From positions 20,591-84,590 of the forward strand of contig JBKPSJ010000099.1 in assembly GCA_046765875.1 (NCBI GenBank): a stretch of DNA of 64,000 bases, in the 5' to 3' direction. Origin of the DNA: DASRHY01 sp046765875 (GTDB lineage: Bacteria; Actinomycetota; Actinomycetes; Propionibacteriales; Kribbellaceae). This document shows, in pieces, positions 1 to 7,277 of this stretch. The notes below the pieces were generated by a model, which had not been told where the DNA came from, did no database searches, and saw nothing but the letters and a program-made list of their open reading frames with translations. How positions within the stretch are numbered: position 1 is the first letter of the stretch; every line of letters begins with the position of its first letter. A program made the translations under genes and the position numbers.

Positions 1-1185
1 CAGGCCGGCGCGCTCGACTGGGCGACCAAGCTGCACAACGCCGGCGTACCGGGCGGGGCCATACAGGTCGACGACGGCTGGATGAGCCACTACGGCGACT
101 TCACGTTCAACAGCAAGTTCCCCGACCCGAAGGGGTTGTCCGACCAGATCCACGGCATGGGCTACAACTTCGGCCTTTGGGTCACCTTGTGGATCAACAA
201 CGACGCACAGAACTACCAGTACGCCGCCGACCACGGTTACCTGCTCAAGTCCAAGACCGACCCGAACCAGCCGTGCAGCGTCACCTGGTGGAACGGCACC
301 GCCGGCATCGTCGACCTCGGTAACCCCGACGCCCGCGCCTGGTACGCCGGCAAGCTGCACGAACTCGAGCAGACGTACGGCGTCGACGGGTTCAAGTTCG
401 ACACCCGCTTCTACGACGAGCAGTGCGCGACGTACCCGGGCTACACCCCGCTGGACTACCTCACCCTCGGTGCGCAACTGACCGACGAGTTCGACCAGCA
501 GGGCGCCGGCGTACGGCTGTCGTGGACCGGCTCGCAGAAGTACGGCTTCGTGATCCGGCAGATCGACAAGGGCACCGACTGGAACTCGCTGCAGGCCGCG
601 ATAGCGCAGAACCTGTCGATCAGCACGATCGGATACCCGTTCGTCGAGACCGACATGATCGGCGGTTCGCTCGGCCAGCCGCCCCCGAGCAAGCCGGTAC
701 TGGTCCGGTGGGCGCAGGCCGCATCGCTGATGCCGCTGATGTACTCGTCCACCTCGCCGCTCGGGGTGTCGAACCCGTCCGGCAGCCAGAGTTACGACCA
801 GCAGACGGTCGACCTGTACAAGCAGGCGATCCGCACCCATGAGGCGCTGGCCCCGTACATCCGCGAGCAGGTCGAGCGTGCGGTACGGACCGGCGAGCCG
901 ATCATGAAGCCGCTGTTCTTCAACCACCCGGACGACCAGGCGACGTACACGATCAACGACCAGTGGCTGCTCGGCGACTCGTTGCTGGCCGCTCCGGTGC
1001 TGGCCGACCAGAGCACCCGCGACATCCACGTACCGCCGGGCGACTGGTACGACGTACAGAACAAGCGAGTGGTCAGTGGCCCGGCCGACCTGCGCGGGTA
1101 CAAGGCCGATCTGACCACGAGCCCGGCGTTCATCAAGCTCGGCAGCCACGACACCGGCACACTGATGCGCGCCCTGGTTTCCTGA
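1..1185 (+). CDS. Glycoside hydrolase family 31 (alpha-glycosidase), 5' end outside window
   Basis: The reading frame is open from the first base (QAGALDWATK...), so the N-terminal part lies upstream of the window. What is visible is the C-terminal half of a GH31 TIM barrel followed by a beta-sandwich. The stretch around codon 134 (GVDGFKFDTRF) matches the GH31 nucleophile-aspartate segment, and IDKGTDW with the later GYPFVETDMIGG fits strands that close the barrel. The C-terminal part (LLGDSLLAAPVL, then VPPGDWYDV) is the usual GH31 distal beta domain. The enzyme would hydrolyse an alpha-linked sugar; the substrate cannot be told. No signal peptide can be judged because the start is missing. 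A strong hairpin follows the stop codon. Confidence 0.85.
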   Translation, partial: QAGALDWATKLHNAGVPGGAIQVDDGWMSHYGDFTFNSKFPDPKGLSDQIHGMGYNFGLWVTLWINNDAQNYQYAADHGYLLKSKTDPNQPCSVTWWNGTAGIVDLGNPDARAWYAGKLHELEQTYGVDGFKFDTRFYDEQCATYPGYTPLDYLTLGAQLTDEFDQQGAGVRLSWTGSQKYGFVIRQIDKGTDWNSLQAAIAQNLSISTIGYPFVETDMIGGSLGQPPPSKPVLVRWAQAASLMPLMYSSTSPLGVSNPSGSQSYDQQTVDLYKQAIRTHEALAPYIREQVERAVRTGEPIMKPLFFNHPDDQATYTINDQWLLGDSLLAAPVLADQSTRDIHVPPGDWYDVQNKRVVSGPADLRGYKADLTTSPAFIKLGSHDTGTLMRALVS

Positions 1186-1193
1186 CGTCTCTA

Positions 1194-1224
1194 TCCTGGC
1201 CGGGGCCGGAAACCCCGGCCAGGA
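1194..1224 (+). terminator. Perfect 12-bp hairpin after the GH31 gene
   Basis: The arms at 1194-1205 and 1213-1224 are exact reverse complements (TCCTGGCCGGGG) around a 7-nt loop. It lies 8 bp after the GH31 stop codon. There is no U-tract, as is usual for high-GC actinobacterial terminators. Confidence 0.65.
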
Positions 1225-1232
1225 AGGCGCCG

Positions 1233-1964
1233 ATGAACCCGAGGAGAGCACGGCGTGGCTGCGGGCCGCGCGCACTCATCGTCGTGCTGGTGCTGCTGGC
1301 CGGGCTCCTGGTCGTCGCCGACCGGGCCGCCGAGGCCGTCGCCGAGGACCGACTGGCGACGACTGCGCAGCAGGAGGCACTGCGCTACGACGTCAAGGGC
1401 GACCGCCCCGACGTCGAGATCGGCGGGACCGGATTCCTGCCGCAACTGGTCCGGGGCGAGTTCAAGTCGGTCACGATGACGATGAAGCAGCCGACGATCT
1501 CGTCGGTACCGGTCGACGACCTGACGGTCGCGATGGCTGGGATCCAGGTCCCGCGCGAACTGCTGACCGGCGGCGCCGGCGGGACCATCACCGCCGACAC
1601 CGCCAACATGCTGGTGCGGTTGCCGCCGGAATCGCTGACCAGGCTGGCGATACGGACCAGCGGACTCGAGGGCCTGACCCTGCGCGTCGTCGACGGAAAG
1701 CTGCAGGCCCGGGTGATGATCCAGGACATCCAGGCGGTCGCGACGGTCCAGCCGCAGGTCGTGGACGGGCGGATCAGGCTGACCGTCGACGACCTGGGCG
1801 CAGGCGTTCCGGTCACCGTAAGGGATGCGCTGAACAGCATGCTCAGCGGTGGCTTCGAGGTGCCGGACCTGCCGTTCGGCGCCAAGCTGCGGCAGATTTC
1901 CGTGCGGGGCGACACGATCGTGCTCGTCGCCGGGGCCAACGACGTCGAACTGAGACGCGCCTGA
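1233..1964 (+). CDS. LmeA-family (DUF2993) phospholipid-binding membrane-anchored protein
   Basis: A 243-aa protein starting at ATG 1233. A basic N-terminus is followed by one hydrophobic segment (ALIVVLVLLAGLLVVA), then a beta-rich extracytoplasmic domain containing IGGTGFLPQLVRGEF, VKGDRPDVE and LTVDDLGAGVPVTV, the layout of DUF2993/LmeA proteins. The mycobacterial LmeA member binds phospholipids and takes part in cell-envelope lipoglycan maturation; that role is family knowledge and not shown here. It is separated from the upstream GH31 gene by a hairpin and converges on the acetyltransferase gene with 1 bp between the stop codons. An upstream in-frame extension exists but has no ribosome-binding site and would run through the GH31 gene. 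Confidence 0.75.
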   Translation: MNPRRARRGCGPRALIVVLVLLAGLLVVADRAAEAVAEDRLATTAQQEALRYDVKGDRPDVEIGGTGFLPQLVRGEFKSVTMTMKQPTISSVPVDDLTVAMAGIQVPRELLTGGAGGTITADTANMLVRLPPESLTRLAIRTSGLEGLTLRVVDGKLQARVMIQDIQAVATVQPQVVDGRIRLTVDDLGAGVPVTVRDALNSMLSGGFEVPDLPFGAKLRQISVRGDTIVLVAGANDVELRRA

Positions 1965-1965
1965 G

Positions 1966-2511
1966 TCACATGTCCGCGGTGGAAATCAGTTGGTACAGAG
2001 CGCAGTCCTGCCACTTCCCCGCGATCTTCAGGTAGGTCGGCGCCACCGCGAAGCGCACGAAACCATTGCGCTCCAGTACCCGCTGCGAACCGATGTTGTC
2101 CAACAGAGTCGATGCCTCGACCCGGTGCAATCGCTGTTCCTCGAACGCGACCCGCTTGATGTCCTCGACCGCCCTGGTGGCGTACCCGCGGCCGTTGTGC
2201 TCGGCACCGACCCAGTAGCCGAGGCTGCAGGACTGGAACGCCCCGCGGACGATCGTGTTCAGGTTGATCCGGCCGACCACCTCGCCATCGTCACCGACGA
2301 TCACGTGCGGCACCATCGCGCCCTGCTCGTACGCCGCGAGCGCCTCCGCGATGATCGCCTGTTGCCTCTCGAGGGTGAAGAACTCCTCCGGCCGGATCGG
2401 ATCCCACGGCGCCAGAAACTCACGGTTGTCCACCAGCAGCTTCGTCACCACCGGCGCATCCTCGGGTGTCACCAGTCTCGTCGTACGCACAGCCCCCAAG
2501 TCTGCACTCAC
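1966..2511 (-). CDS. GNAT-family N-acetyltransferase (RimJ/RimL type)
   Basis: A 181-aa protein with the RimJ/RimL-like GNAT fold: TTRLVTPEDAP at the N-terminus, GEVVGRINLNTIVR in the central strands, the acetyl-CoA pyrophosphate loop GYWVGAEHNGRGYATRAV, and VEASTLLDNIGSQRVLERNGF near the end. These enzymes transfer acetyl from acetyl-CoA to an amine, often a protein N-terminus or an antibiotic; the substrate is unknown. The GTG start at 2511 overlaps the TGA of the upstream TetR gene (GTGA), so the two are probably translationally coupled. Longer reading frames exist but would run antisense-like through the TetR gene and lack homology. Confidence 0.85.
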   Translation of the reverse strand: MSADLGAVRTTRLVTPEDAPVVTKLLVDNREFLAPWDPIRPEEFFTLERQQAIIAEALAAYEQGAMVPHVIVGDDGEVVGRINLNTIVRGAFQSCSLGYWVGAEHNGRGYATRAVEDIKRVAFEEQRLHRVEASTLLDNIGSQRVLERNGFVRFAVAPTYLKIAGKWQDCALYQLISTADM

Positions 2512-3071
2512 GCCTTCGGAAGGACCGCCTCGGCCAGCCGGCGGGCGTTCTTCGCCGGGCCGTCGGGGCCGAGCGACTGCGCCACAGCGAGCATGCCGTC
2601 GACGATCAGGCTGAGGTGGTCGGCCAGTACGACCGGGTCGTCGACGTCGAGTTGCCCGGTCAGTTCGCCGAACCTCTCGCGGACCCAGGCCTTGCCCTCG
2701 ACCGCGTTGCGATGGGCCGGGACGTCCGGATCGGGGAACTCGGCGAGCGCCATCTGCATCGCGCAACCCCGGTACCCGTCGTCGATCTGCGCGGCGATGG
2801 TGTCGAGCAGCGCAAGGATCTGGGCCCGCGGGTCCGGCGCGACGGCTGCCATCGCCTCGATCGCCGCCTGCTCGACGTCTCGGTGCGCCCGATCGACATA
2901 CGCGGCGACGAGGTCGTCCTTGGACGGGAACAGCCGGTACAGCGTGGTCGGCGCGACCCCCGCCTCGGCCGCCACCTTGTCGACACCGGTGGCACGGATC
3001 CCCTTCGAGTAGAAGAGGTCCGAGGCGACCTCGAGCACGTGCGAGCGCGTCTCGGCAGCGGATCTCGGCAC
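2508..3071 (-). CDS. TetR/AcrR-family transcriptional repressor
   Basis: A 187-aa protein. The N-terminal helix-turn-helix (ETRSHVLEVASDLFYSKGIRA, then VDKVAAEAGVAPTTLYRLFPSKDDLVAAY) is a textbook TetR DNA-binding domain, and a helical ligand/dimer domain follows. I chose the GTG at 3071 because GAGGAGGA lies 4-5 nt upstream; the in-frame TTG at 3095 has no such site. The gene diverges from the SDR gene at 3178, and two identical palindromes sit between them, one immediately upstream of each gene, so it very likely represses itself and the SDR. It is coupled to the downstream acetyltransferase by a 4-bp overlap. Confidence 0.9.
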   Translation of the reverse strand: MPRSAAETRSHVLEVASDLFYSKGIRATGVDKVAAEAGVAPTTLYRLFPSKDDLVAAYVDRAHRDVEQAAIEAMAAVAPDPRAQILALLDTIAAQIDDGYRGCAMQMALAEFPDPDVPAHRNAVEGKAWVRERFGELTGQLDVDDPVVLADHLSLIVDGMLAVAQSLGPDGPAKNARRLAEAVLPKA

Positions 3072-3095
3072 CAGTTCCTCCTCGGCACTTGCCAA

Positions 3096-3139
3096 TGTTA
3101 GGGATCGTTCCCTATCGTCATGTTAGGGATCGTTCCCTA
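3096..3139. promoter_or_regulatory. Twin TetR operators between repressor and SDR
   Basis: Two exact 19-bp copies of TGTTAGGGATCGTTCCCTA lie at 3096-3114 and 3121-3139, 25 bp apart. Each holds a perfect 6-bp inverted repeat (TAGGGA/TCCCTA) with a 4-nt spacer, the size of a TetR-family operator. They occupy most of the divergent intergenic region. Confidence 0.85.
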
Positions 3140-3177
3140 CCAACCATAGCGACTGAATCTCATTGATGGAGGACCTC

Positions 3178-3891
3178 ATGAACAGGACCACGATGGTCGT
3201 CGGCGCCAGCCGCGGACTCGGCCACGGGATCGCCCTGGCCTTCGCCGAGACGGGCGCTCCGGTGATCGCGGTCTCCCGTACCGCCGCCGACTTCCCCGAC
3301 GGCGTCACCATGGAGATCGCCGACGCCGCTGATCCGACCGCGCCGGCCCGGCTGCTCGACGGGTACGAGCCGCAGATCGTGATCATCGTGGCCGGCGCCA
3401 CGCCGCACATGCGCCCGTTGCAGCAGCAGACCTGGGAGACGTTCTCGCTCGCCTGGCAGACCGACGTACGGATCACGTTCCAGTGGCTGCGCGAGATCCT
3501 GCTCAAGCCGTTGCGACCGGGCGGCCGGGTGATCGTGGTGAGCAGCGGCGCGGCTCTGAACGGCTCACCGCTCAGCGGTGGGTACGCCGGGGCCAAGGCG
3601 ACCCAGCGCTTCATCACGACGTACGCCCAGGACGAGGCGAACCGGGCCGGGCTGGACATCACCTTCACCACCGTCTTGCCCGGCTTCGCGCCGGAGACCG
3701 GTATCGGCCGTCCGGCCGTGCAGGCGTACGCCGCCCGGTCCGGTCAGTCCGTCGACGAATACCTCGGCACCGATCCGATGCTGACGCCCGCGCAGGCCGG
3801 TGCCGCGTTGGTCGACCTGGTCCGGACCGACGTGGCCGATCTGGCCGCCGCGTACGTCCTGCCCGGCGCCGGCATCAAAGCCCTGCCCTAG
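3178..3891 (+). CDS. Short-chain dehydrogenase/reductase (SDR), TetR-controlled
   Basis: A 237-aa NAD(P)-dependent oxidoreductase. The nucleotide-binding glycine motif GASRGLG is at residues 8-14, the catalytic serine is in VVSSGAALNGSP, and the YxxxK pair is in GGYAGAKATQRF. The ATG at 3178 has GGAGG about 5 nt upstream. The protein is slightly short for a classical SDR, and its NNAG-equivalent is altered to VAGATPH, so the substrate is not predictable. The divergent TetR gene and the two shared operators suggest induction by a small molecule, perhaps the enzyme's own substrate. Its stop codon overlaps that of the opposing SnoaL-like gene. Confidence 0.85.
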   Translation: MNRTTMVVGASRGLGHGIALAFAETGAPVIAVSRTAADFPDGVTMEIADAADPTAPARLLDGYEPQIVIIVAGATPHMRPLQQQTWETFSLAWQTDVRITFQWLREILLKPLRPGGRVIVVSSGAALNGSPLSGGYAGAKATQRFITTYAQDEANRAGLDITFTTVLPGFAPETGIGRPAVQAYAARSGQSVDEYLGTDPMLTPAQAGAALVDLVRTDVADLAAAYVLPGAGIKALP

Positions 3892-4296
3892 GAACCAGCG
3901 GAGTCCGGGACCGTATCGCCGTGGCGGTGGGCGACCCTCCACTCGCCCTCCTCCCGGCGATACACCTGGGTGACGCGAAGGGTGTACTTGCGTGGCTTCC
4001 CGTTGACGGATGCCTCCGTGTGTTCGTACCCGGCCGTATAGGCCATGTCGCCGACCACGTCCGCCGCGACGAGCTCGAACGAGTACGACCTACAGTCCGA
4101 GAAGCTGTCCTCGAGCATGCCGAACTGCGCCTTCACCTCCTGTTGGCCGATCGCGTTCTGCCAGGCCCCCAGCACGCTCACCGGCTCGTTACGCGACCAG
4201 AGCGCCCGCCTGGGCCCGGCATCTCCGTCATGCAACGCGGTCTCGGCCTGTGAGCCGGGACCCCACCCAGGCCAGGAACTCTTCCCGTTCGCTCAT
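3888..4296 (-). pseudogene. SnoaL/NTF2-like protein with a one-base frameshift near its start
   Basis: The frame that begins at ATG 4296 (good GGAAGG upstream) reads MSEREEFLAWVGSRLT and then stops. A second frame picks up at AETALHDGDAG and continues through LWSRNEPVSVLGAW to VYRREEGEWRVAHRHGD, the cone-fold domain seen in SnoaL-like/DUF4440 proteins. Removing one base from the GG at about 4247-4249 joins the two halves exactly as in the family. Either the gene is broken or the sequence has an extra base. A shorter product from ATG 4235 would lack the first helix. Proteins of this fold are small binding proteins or isomerases; the function is unknown. Confidence 0.7.
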
Positions 4297-4383
4297 GTCC
4301 CCCACCTTCCGTCAGCCACCTAGCGTGGTCCGGCACCGTTGTGACAAGCAACCTTTTTCGGCGAACGTCGCTAGCGTTGGGTC

Positions 4384-5202
4384 ATGGCTCCGCGGATGGT
4401 GACGGTCGCATCGGCGGACAGCTGCCCGGTCGAGGCATACGACGAGGGCAGCGGACCGGTTTCGATCATCATCGTCGGCGGCGGGCTGGACGACGGCCGG
4501 GGGTACGCCAAGCTCGCGGCTGAACTGTCCGGCAAACACAGGGTGCTGCGGCTGAGGCGCCGGCAGTACCGGGCCGGCGCCGAGCAGTGGCAACCGGCCG
4601 ACATCGCCGACGAGGCGGCCGATGTGATCGCGCTGGCCGAGGTCGCCGGTCGCCCGTGTTATCTGTTCGGGCACTCGTCCGGCGGCGTCATCGCGCTCGA
4701 GGCCGCACTGCGCGCACCGAACCAGGTCGACGCGCTCGCCGTCTTCGAACCGGCGGTCTACCTGACCGAGCTACCCCTCGGCCACCCAGCCGCGACGCAA
4801 GCCGCGCGGCAGGCCATCGATGACGGCAAGCCCGGGCGGGCGCTGGAGATCTTCCTTCGCGAGACGGTCGAGATACCGGCACCGGCGGCGAAGATGGCCA
4901 GGCTGCTTGCGCTGTCGCCGCGGTACCGGGCCCGGTTGATCCCCGGCCAGATCGCCGACGAGGAGGCCTTGGAACGGTTGGGCGACCGCCGCTCGGCGTA
5001 CGGCGGGCTCCGGCAGCACGTCCTGCTGGTCGCCGGTACGACGTCACCGGGGCACCTCCTCCGTCGTACCGAGGTACTCCGCGAGACGCTGCCGTCGAAC
5101 GATTCCCACCGAATGGAGGGCGCCGGCCACGGCGGCCCCACCCGCCAGGCCGGCGCCATCGCGAAGATCCTGCTCGCCGATATCGACGTCAGGACCGCCT
5201 GA
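4384..5202 (+). CDS. Alpha/beta-hydrolase
   Basis: A 272-aa protein with the alpha/beta-hydrolase fold: an early strand IIIVGGGLDDGRGY supplies the oxyanion region, the nucleophile elbow is GHSSGG (Ser), and a C-terminal GAGHGG supplies the catalytic His. The lid region is short. The substrate is unknown. TAGCGT lies 6 nt before the ATG, so the message may be leaderless. It diverges from the SnoaL-like gene and its 3' end overlaps the opposing YceI gene by 14 bp. Confidence 0.85.
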   Translation: MAPRMVTVASADSCPVEAYDEGSGPVSIIIVGGGLDDGRGYAKLAAELSGKHRVLRLRRRQYRAGAEQWQPADIADEAADVIALAEVAGRPCYLFGHSSGGVIALEAALRAPNQVDALAVFEPAVYLTELPLGHPAATQAARQAIDDGKPGRALEIFLRETVEIPAPAAKMARLLALSPRYRARLIPGQIADEEALERLGDRRSAYGGLRQHVLLVAGTTSPGHLLRRTEVLRETLPSNDSHRMEGAGHGGPTRQAGAIAKILLADIDVRTA

Positions 5203-5710
5203 TCAGGGCGACGTCGAACTCCAGCCGCACCTTCTGTTTGACCAGGAGTCCGGCGGCGTTCCAGTGCACGCCCCAGTCCCTTCGGTTGATCGTCACGCCG
5301 CCTTCGAAGCGGACCATGTTCCCAGCCGCCATGAGTTCGAAGAGCACCGTCACCGGCTTCGTCACCCCACGGATCATCAGATCGCCGGTGACCTCGTATG
5401 TGGTCTGGCCGGCCTCCTCCACCTCCGTTGACGCGAACGTGATGACCGGGTGGTCGTCGACGTCGAGGAAGTGCCGGCGAAGCTGACCGTCGCGCCGCGA
5501 ATTGTGGGTCTGGATGCTCTCGGCGCGGATGGTGAGGTGGGCGTTCGACCTCGACGGGTCGTCGCCGTCCAGTCGGACAATGCCGTCGTACTCCTCGAAC
5601 CGTCCGCGCACTTTGGTGGGCATCGAATGCCGGCCGACGAACCCGATCCGCGTGTGCGCGGCATCGAGCAGGTAGTCTCCGGTCAGCCGACTGGTCCCGG
5701 TCCTTGTCAT
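5189..5710 (-). CDS. YceI-family polyisoprenoid-binding protein
   Basis: A 173-aa protein with the YceI lipocalin-like signature: GDYLLDAAHTRIGFVGRHSM at the start, KVRGRFEEYDG, then DVDDHPVITFAST, and GDLMIRGVTKPVTVLFEL near the end. The family binds isoprenoid chains; in several bacteria members respond to stress. No signal peptide is visible, so it is probably cytoplasmic. ATG 5710 is preceded by a GAGG site. It lies 10 bp after the SnoaL_4 gene and is almost certainly co-transcribed with it from the ECF41-type promoter at 6222-6248. Confidence 0.88.
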   Translation of the reverse strand: MTRTGTSRLTGDYLLDAAHTRIGFVGRHSMPTKVRGRFEEYDGIVRLDGDDPSRSNAHLTIRAESIQTHNSRRDGQLRRHFLDVDDHPVITFASTEVEEAGQTTYEVTGDLMIRGVTKPVTVLFELMAAGNMVRFEGGVTINRRDWGVHWNAAGLLVKQKVRLEFDVALIRRS

Positions 5711-5720
5711 TGTGGTTGCC

Positions 5721-6179
5721 TCAGGCATCGATCCGCATGGTGCGCTCACCAGGCGTACCGGTCAGCGGGGTGTCGTCGAAGTACCTGACCTCGAAGACCC
5801 GCTCGGTGAACTTCCAGCCGTCGGGCGTGCGCTGGTAGCGGTCGTGGTAGAGCGCGTAGTTCCAGTGCGACCGGCCGTCGTGGAAGCGCCCGAACTCCTC
5901 GATGTACGTACGGCCGGTCGCGATGTCGCCGTCGAGCCGGATCGTGCCCGGGTGTGTGTGCTGTACGAAGAACTCCCAGTTGTGCTGCAGCCGCTCGACC
6001 GCGGTCCGGATCGCGTCCCGGCTGTCGAACTCGATCCTGATATCGGGCATCCGCCACGCGCCGTCGACTGTGAACAGCGACGCGAAGCGGTCCCAGTCCT
6101 TCATCAGCGCCGCGTCGGCGAACTCGGCGCGCAGTTCCTCGATCTCAAAACGGTCCGCGATAGCCTGAAAATCGGTCAT
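5721..6179 (-). CDS. SnoaL_4/NTF2-like protein, target of the adjacent ECF sigma factor
   Basis: A 152-aa cone-fold protein (IEELRAEFADAALMKDWDRFASLF, DGAWRMPD, RTYIEEFGRFHDG, WNYALYHDRYQRTPDGWKFTER). The family includes small hydrolases, isomerases and ligand-binding proteins; the exact activity cannot be read. A GGAGGAACCG site precedes the ATG. It is the first gene of a two-gene unit with yceI, divergent from the ECF41-type sigma gene. An ECF41-type promoter sits 43 bp upstream of its start, which is the strongest clue to regulation. The sigma factor itself carries a C-terminal domain of the same fold. Confidence 0.85.
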   Translation of the reverse strand: MTDFQAIADRFEIEELRAEFADAALMKDWDRFASLFTVDGAWRMPDIRIEFDSRDAIRTAVERLQHNWEFFVQHTHPGTIRLDGDIATGRTYIEEFGRFHDGRSHWNYALYHDRYQRTPDGWKFTERVFEVRYFDDTPLTGTPGERTMRIDA

Positions 6180-6221
6180 CGGTTCCTCCGTCGTTCGTGT
6201 TGTTCGTGTCCCAGCTGTCCC

Positions 6222-6248
6222 GACGACGGGGGCGCGCGGAATGTGAGG
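6222..6248 (-). promoter_or_regulatory. ECF41-type promoter for the SnoaL-YceI operon
   Basis: On the minus strand CCTCACA (6248-6242) is followed by exactly 16 nt and then CGTCGG (6225-6220). The reported ECF41 consensus is TGTCACA-N16-CGTC. It points at the SnoaL gene starting at 6179. Confidence 0.75.
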
Positions 6249-6261
6249 TGAGGATGTGCGG

Positions 6262-6288
6262 CCTCACACTCCGGTACCGCGTTTCGTC
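6262..6288 (+). promoter_or_regulatory. ECF41-type autoregulatory promoter of the sigma gene
   Basis: CCTCACA (6262-6268), 16 nt, then CGTCGG (6285-6290). It is identical in both boxes and spacing to the divergent promoter on the other strand, and lies 38 bp before the ATG of the sigma factor gene. Confidence 0.75.
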
Positions 6289-6326
6289 GGAGTGGTGTGG
6301 GCAGACGCGACGAGGGAGTCGACACG

Positions 6327-7253
6327 ATGACGAACCGATCCGGACCGGGGGAAGATCCCAGCCTGAGCGCGATCATGAGCGAACGACGCCGGCTCATCAA
6401 TCTCGCGTACCGGATGCTCGGATCGCTGGCGGACGCCGAGGACGTCGTGCAGGAGACGTACGCGCGCTGGTACGCCATGTCCGTGACGGACCAGGAGGCG
6501 ATCGAAGCCCCCGGCGCCTGGCTGACCACGGTCGCCAGCCGTATCTGCCTGGACATGCTCGGCTCGGCGCGGGCCAGGCGGGAGCGCTACGTGGGCGAAT
6601 GGCTCCCCGAGCCACTGCCCGACCGCGTCGAGTGGATGGACGACCGGTCCGGCAGTAGTACAGCCACCGATCCGGCCGACCGGGTGACCCTCGACGACTC
6701 GGTCAACATGGCGTTCCTCGTCGTACTCGAATCGATGACCCCCGCCGAGCGGGTCGCGTTCATCCTCCACGACGTGTTCCGGTACCCCTTCGCCGAAGTC
6801 GCCGAGATCGTCGGCCGTTCGCCCGCGGCCTGTCGCCAACTGGCCACGTCGGCGCGCCGGCGGATCAAGGAGGCGCAGGGGCCCGCGACTCCGGTGGCAC
6901 AGCGTGCCGGGATCGTCCGAGACTTCAAGGAGGCGTGGCAGGCCAAGGACATCAACGCCCTCATCGCCCTGCTCGACCCGAACGCCGTGGCAGTCGGCGA
7001 CGGCGGCGGACTGGTGACCGCCGAGCTTCACCCGGTCGAGGGCGGCGAACGGATCGCGCACTACTACATCGAGCTGGCCAACCGCAGAAGCGACGTCACA
7101 CTCACGGAGCGCACCGTCAACGGCCAGCCCGGCCTGGTCGCACAGGCCGACGGCGACACAACCGTGATGGCCTTTGACATCGCGGACGGACGAATCACGC
7201 ACATCTGGGCGGTCCGCAACCCCGACAAGCTCCGCCCTTGGACCGCAGAGTAG
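6327..7253 (+). CDS. sigJ: ECF41/SigJ-type RNA polymerase sigma factor with SnoaL-like C-terminal domain
   Basis: A 308-aa protein. Region 2 (RRRLINLAYRMLGSLADAEDVVQETYARW) and region 4 (MTPAERVAFILHDVFRYPFAEVAEIVGRSPAACRQL) are followed by a roughly 100-residue SnoaL-like domain. The three signatures described for ECF41 sigma factors are all present: WLPEP between the sigma regions, a DGGG motif, and NPDKL close to the C-terminus. In this group the fused domain replaces an anti-sigma factor and modulates activity in cis. ATG 6327 has GAGGGAG upstream. The matching promoters on both strands of the intergenic region indicate that it transcribes itself and the SnoaL-yceI pair. Confidence 0.92.
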   Translation: MTNRSGPGEDPSLSAIMSERRRLINLAYRMLGSLADAEDVVQETYARWYAMSVTDQEAIEAPGAWLTTVASRICLDMLGSARARRERYVGEWLPEPLPDRVEWMDDRSGSSTATDPADRVTLDDSVNMAFLVVLESMTPAERVAFILHDVFRYPFAEVAEIVGRSPAACRQLATSARRRIKEAQGPATPVAQRAGIVRDFKEAWQAKDINALIALLDPNAVAVGDGGGLVTAELHPVEGGERIAHYYIELANRRSDVTLTERTVNGQPGLVAQADGDTTVMAFDIADGRITHIWAVRNPDKLRPWTAE

Positions 7254-7277
7254 CCGGCCGGGCGATACGTTCTGGCC

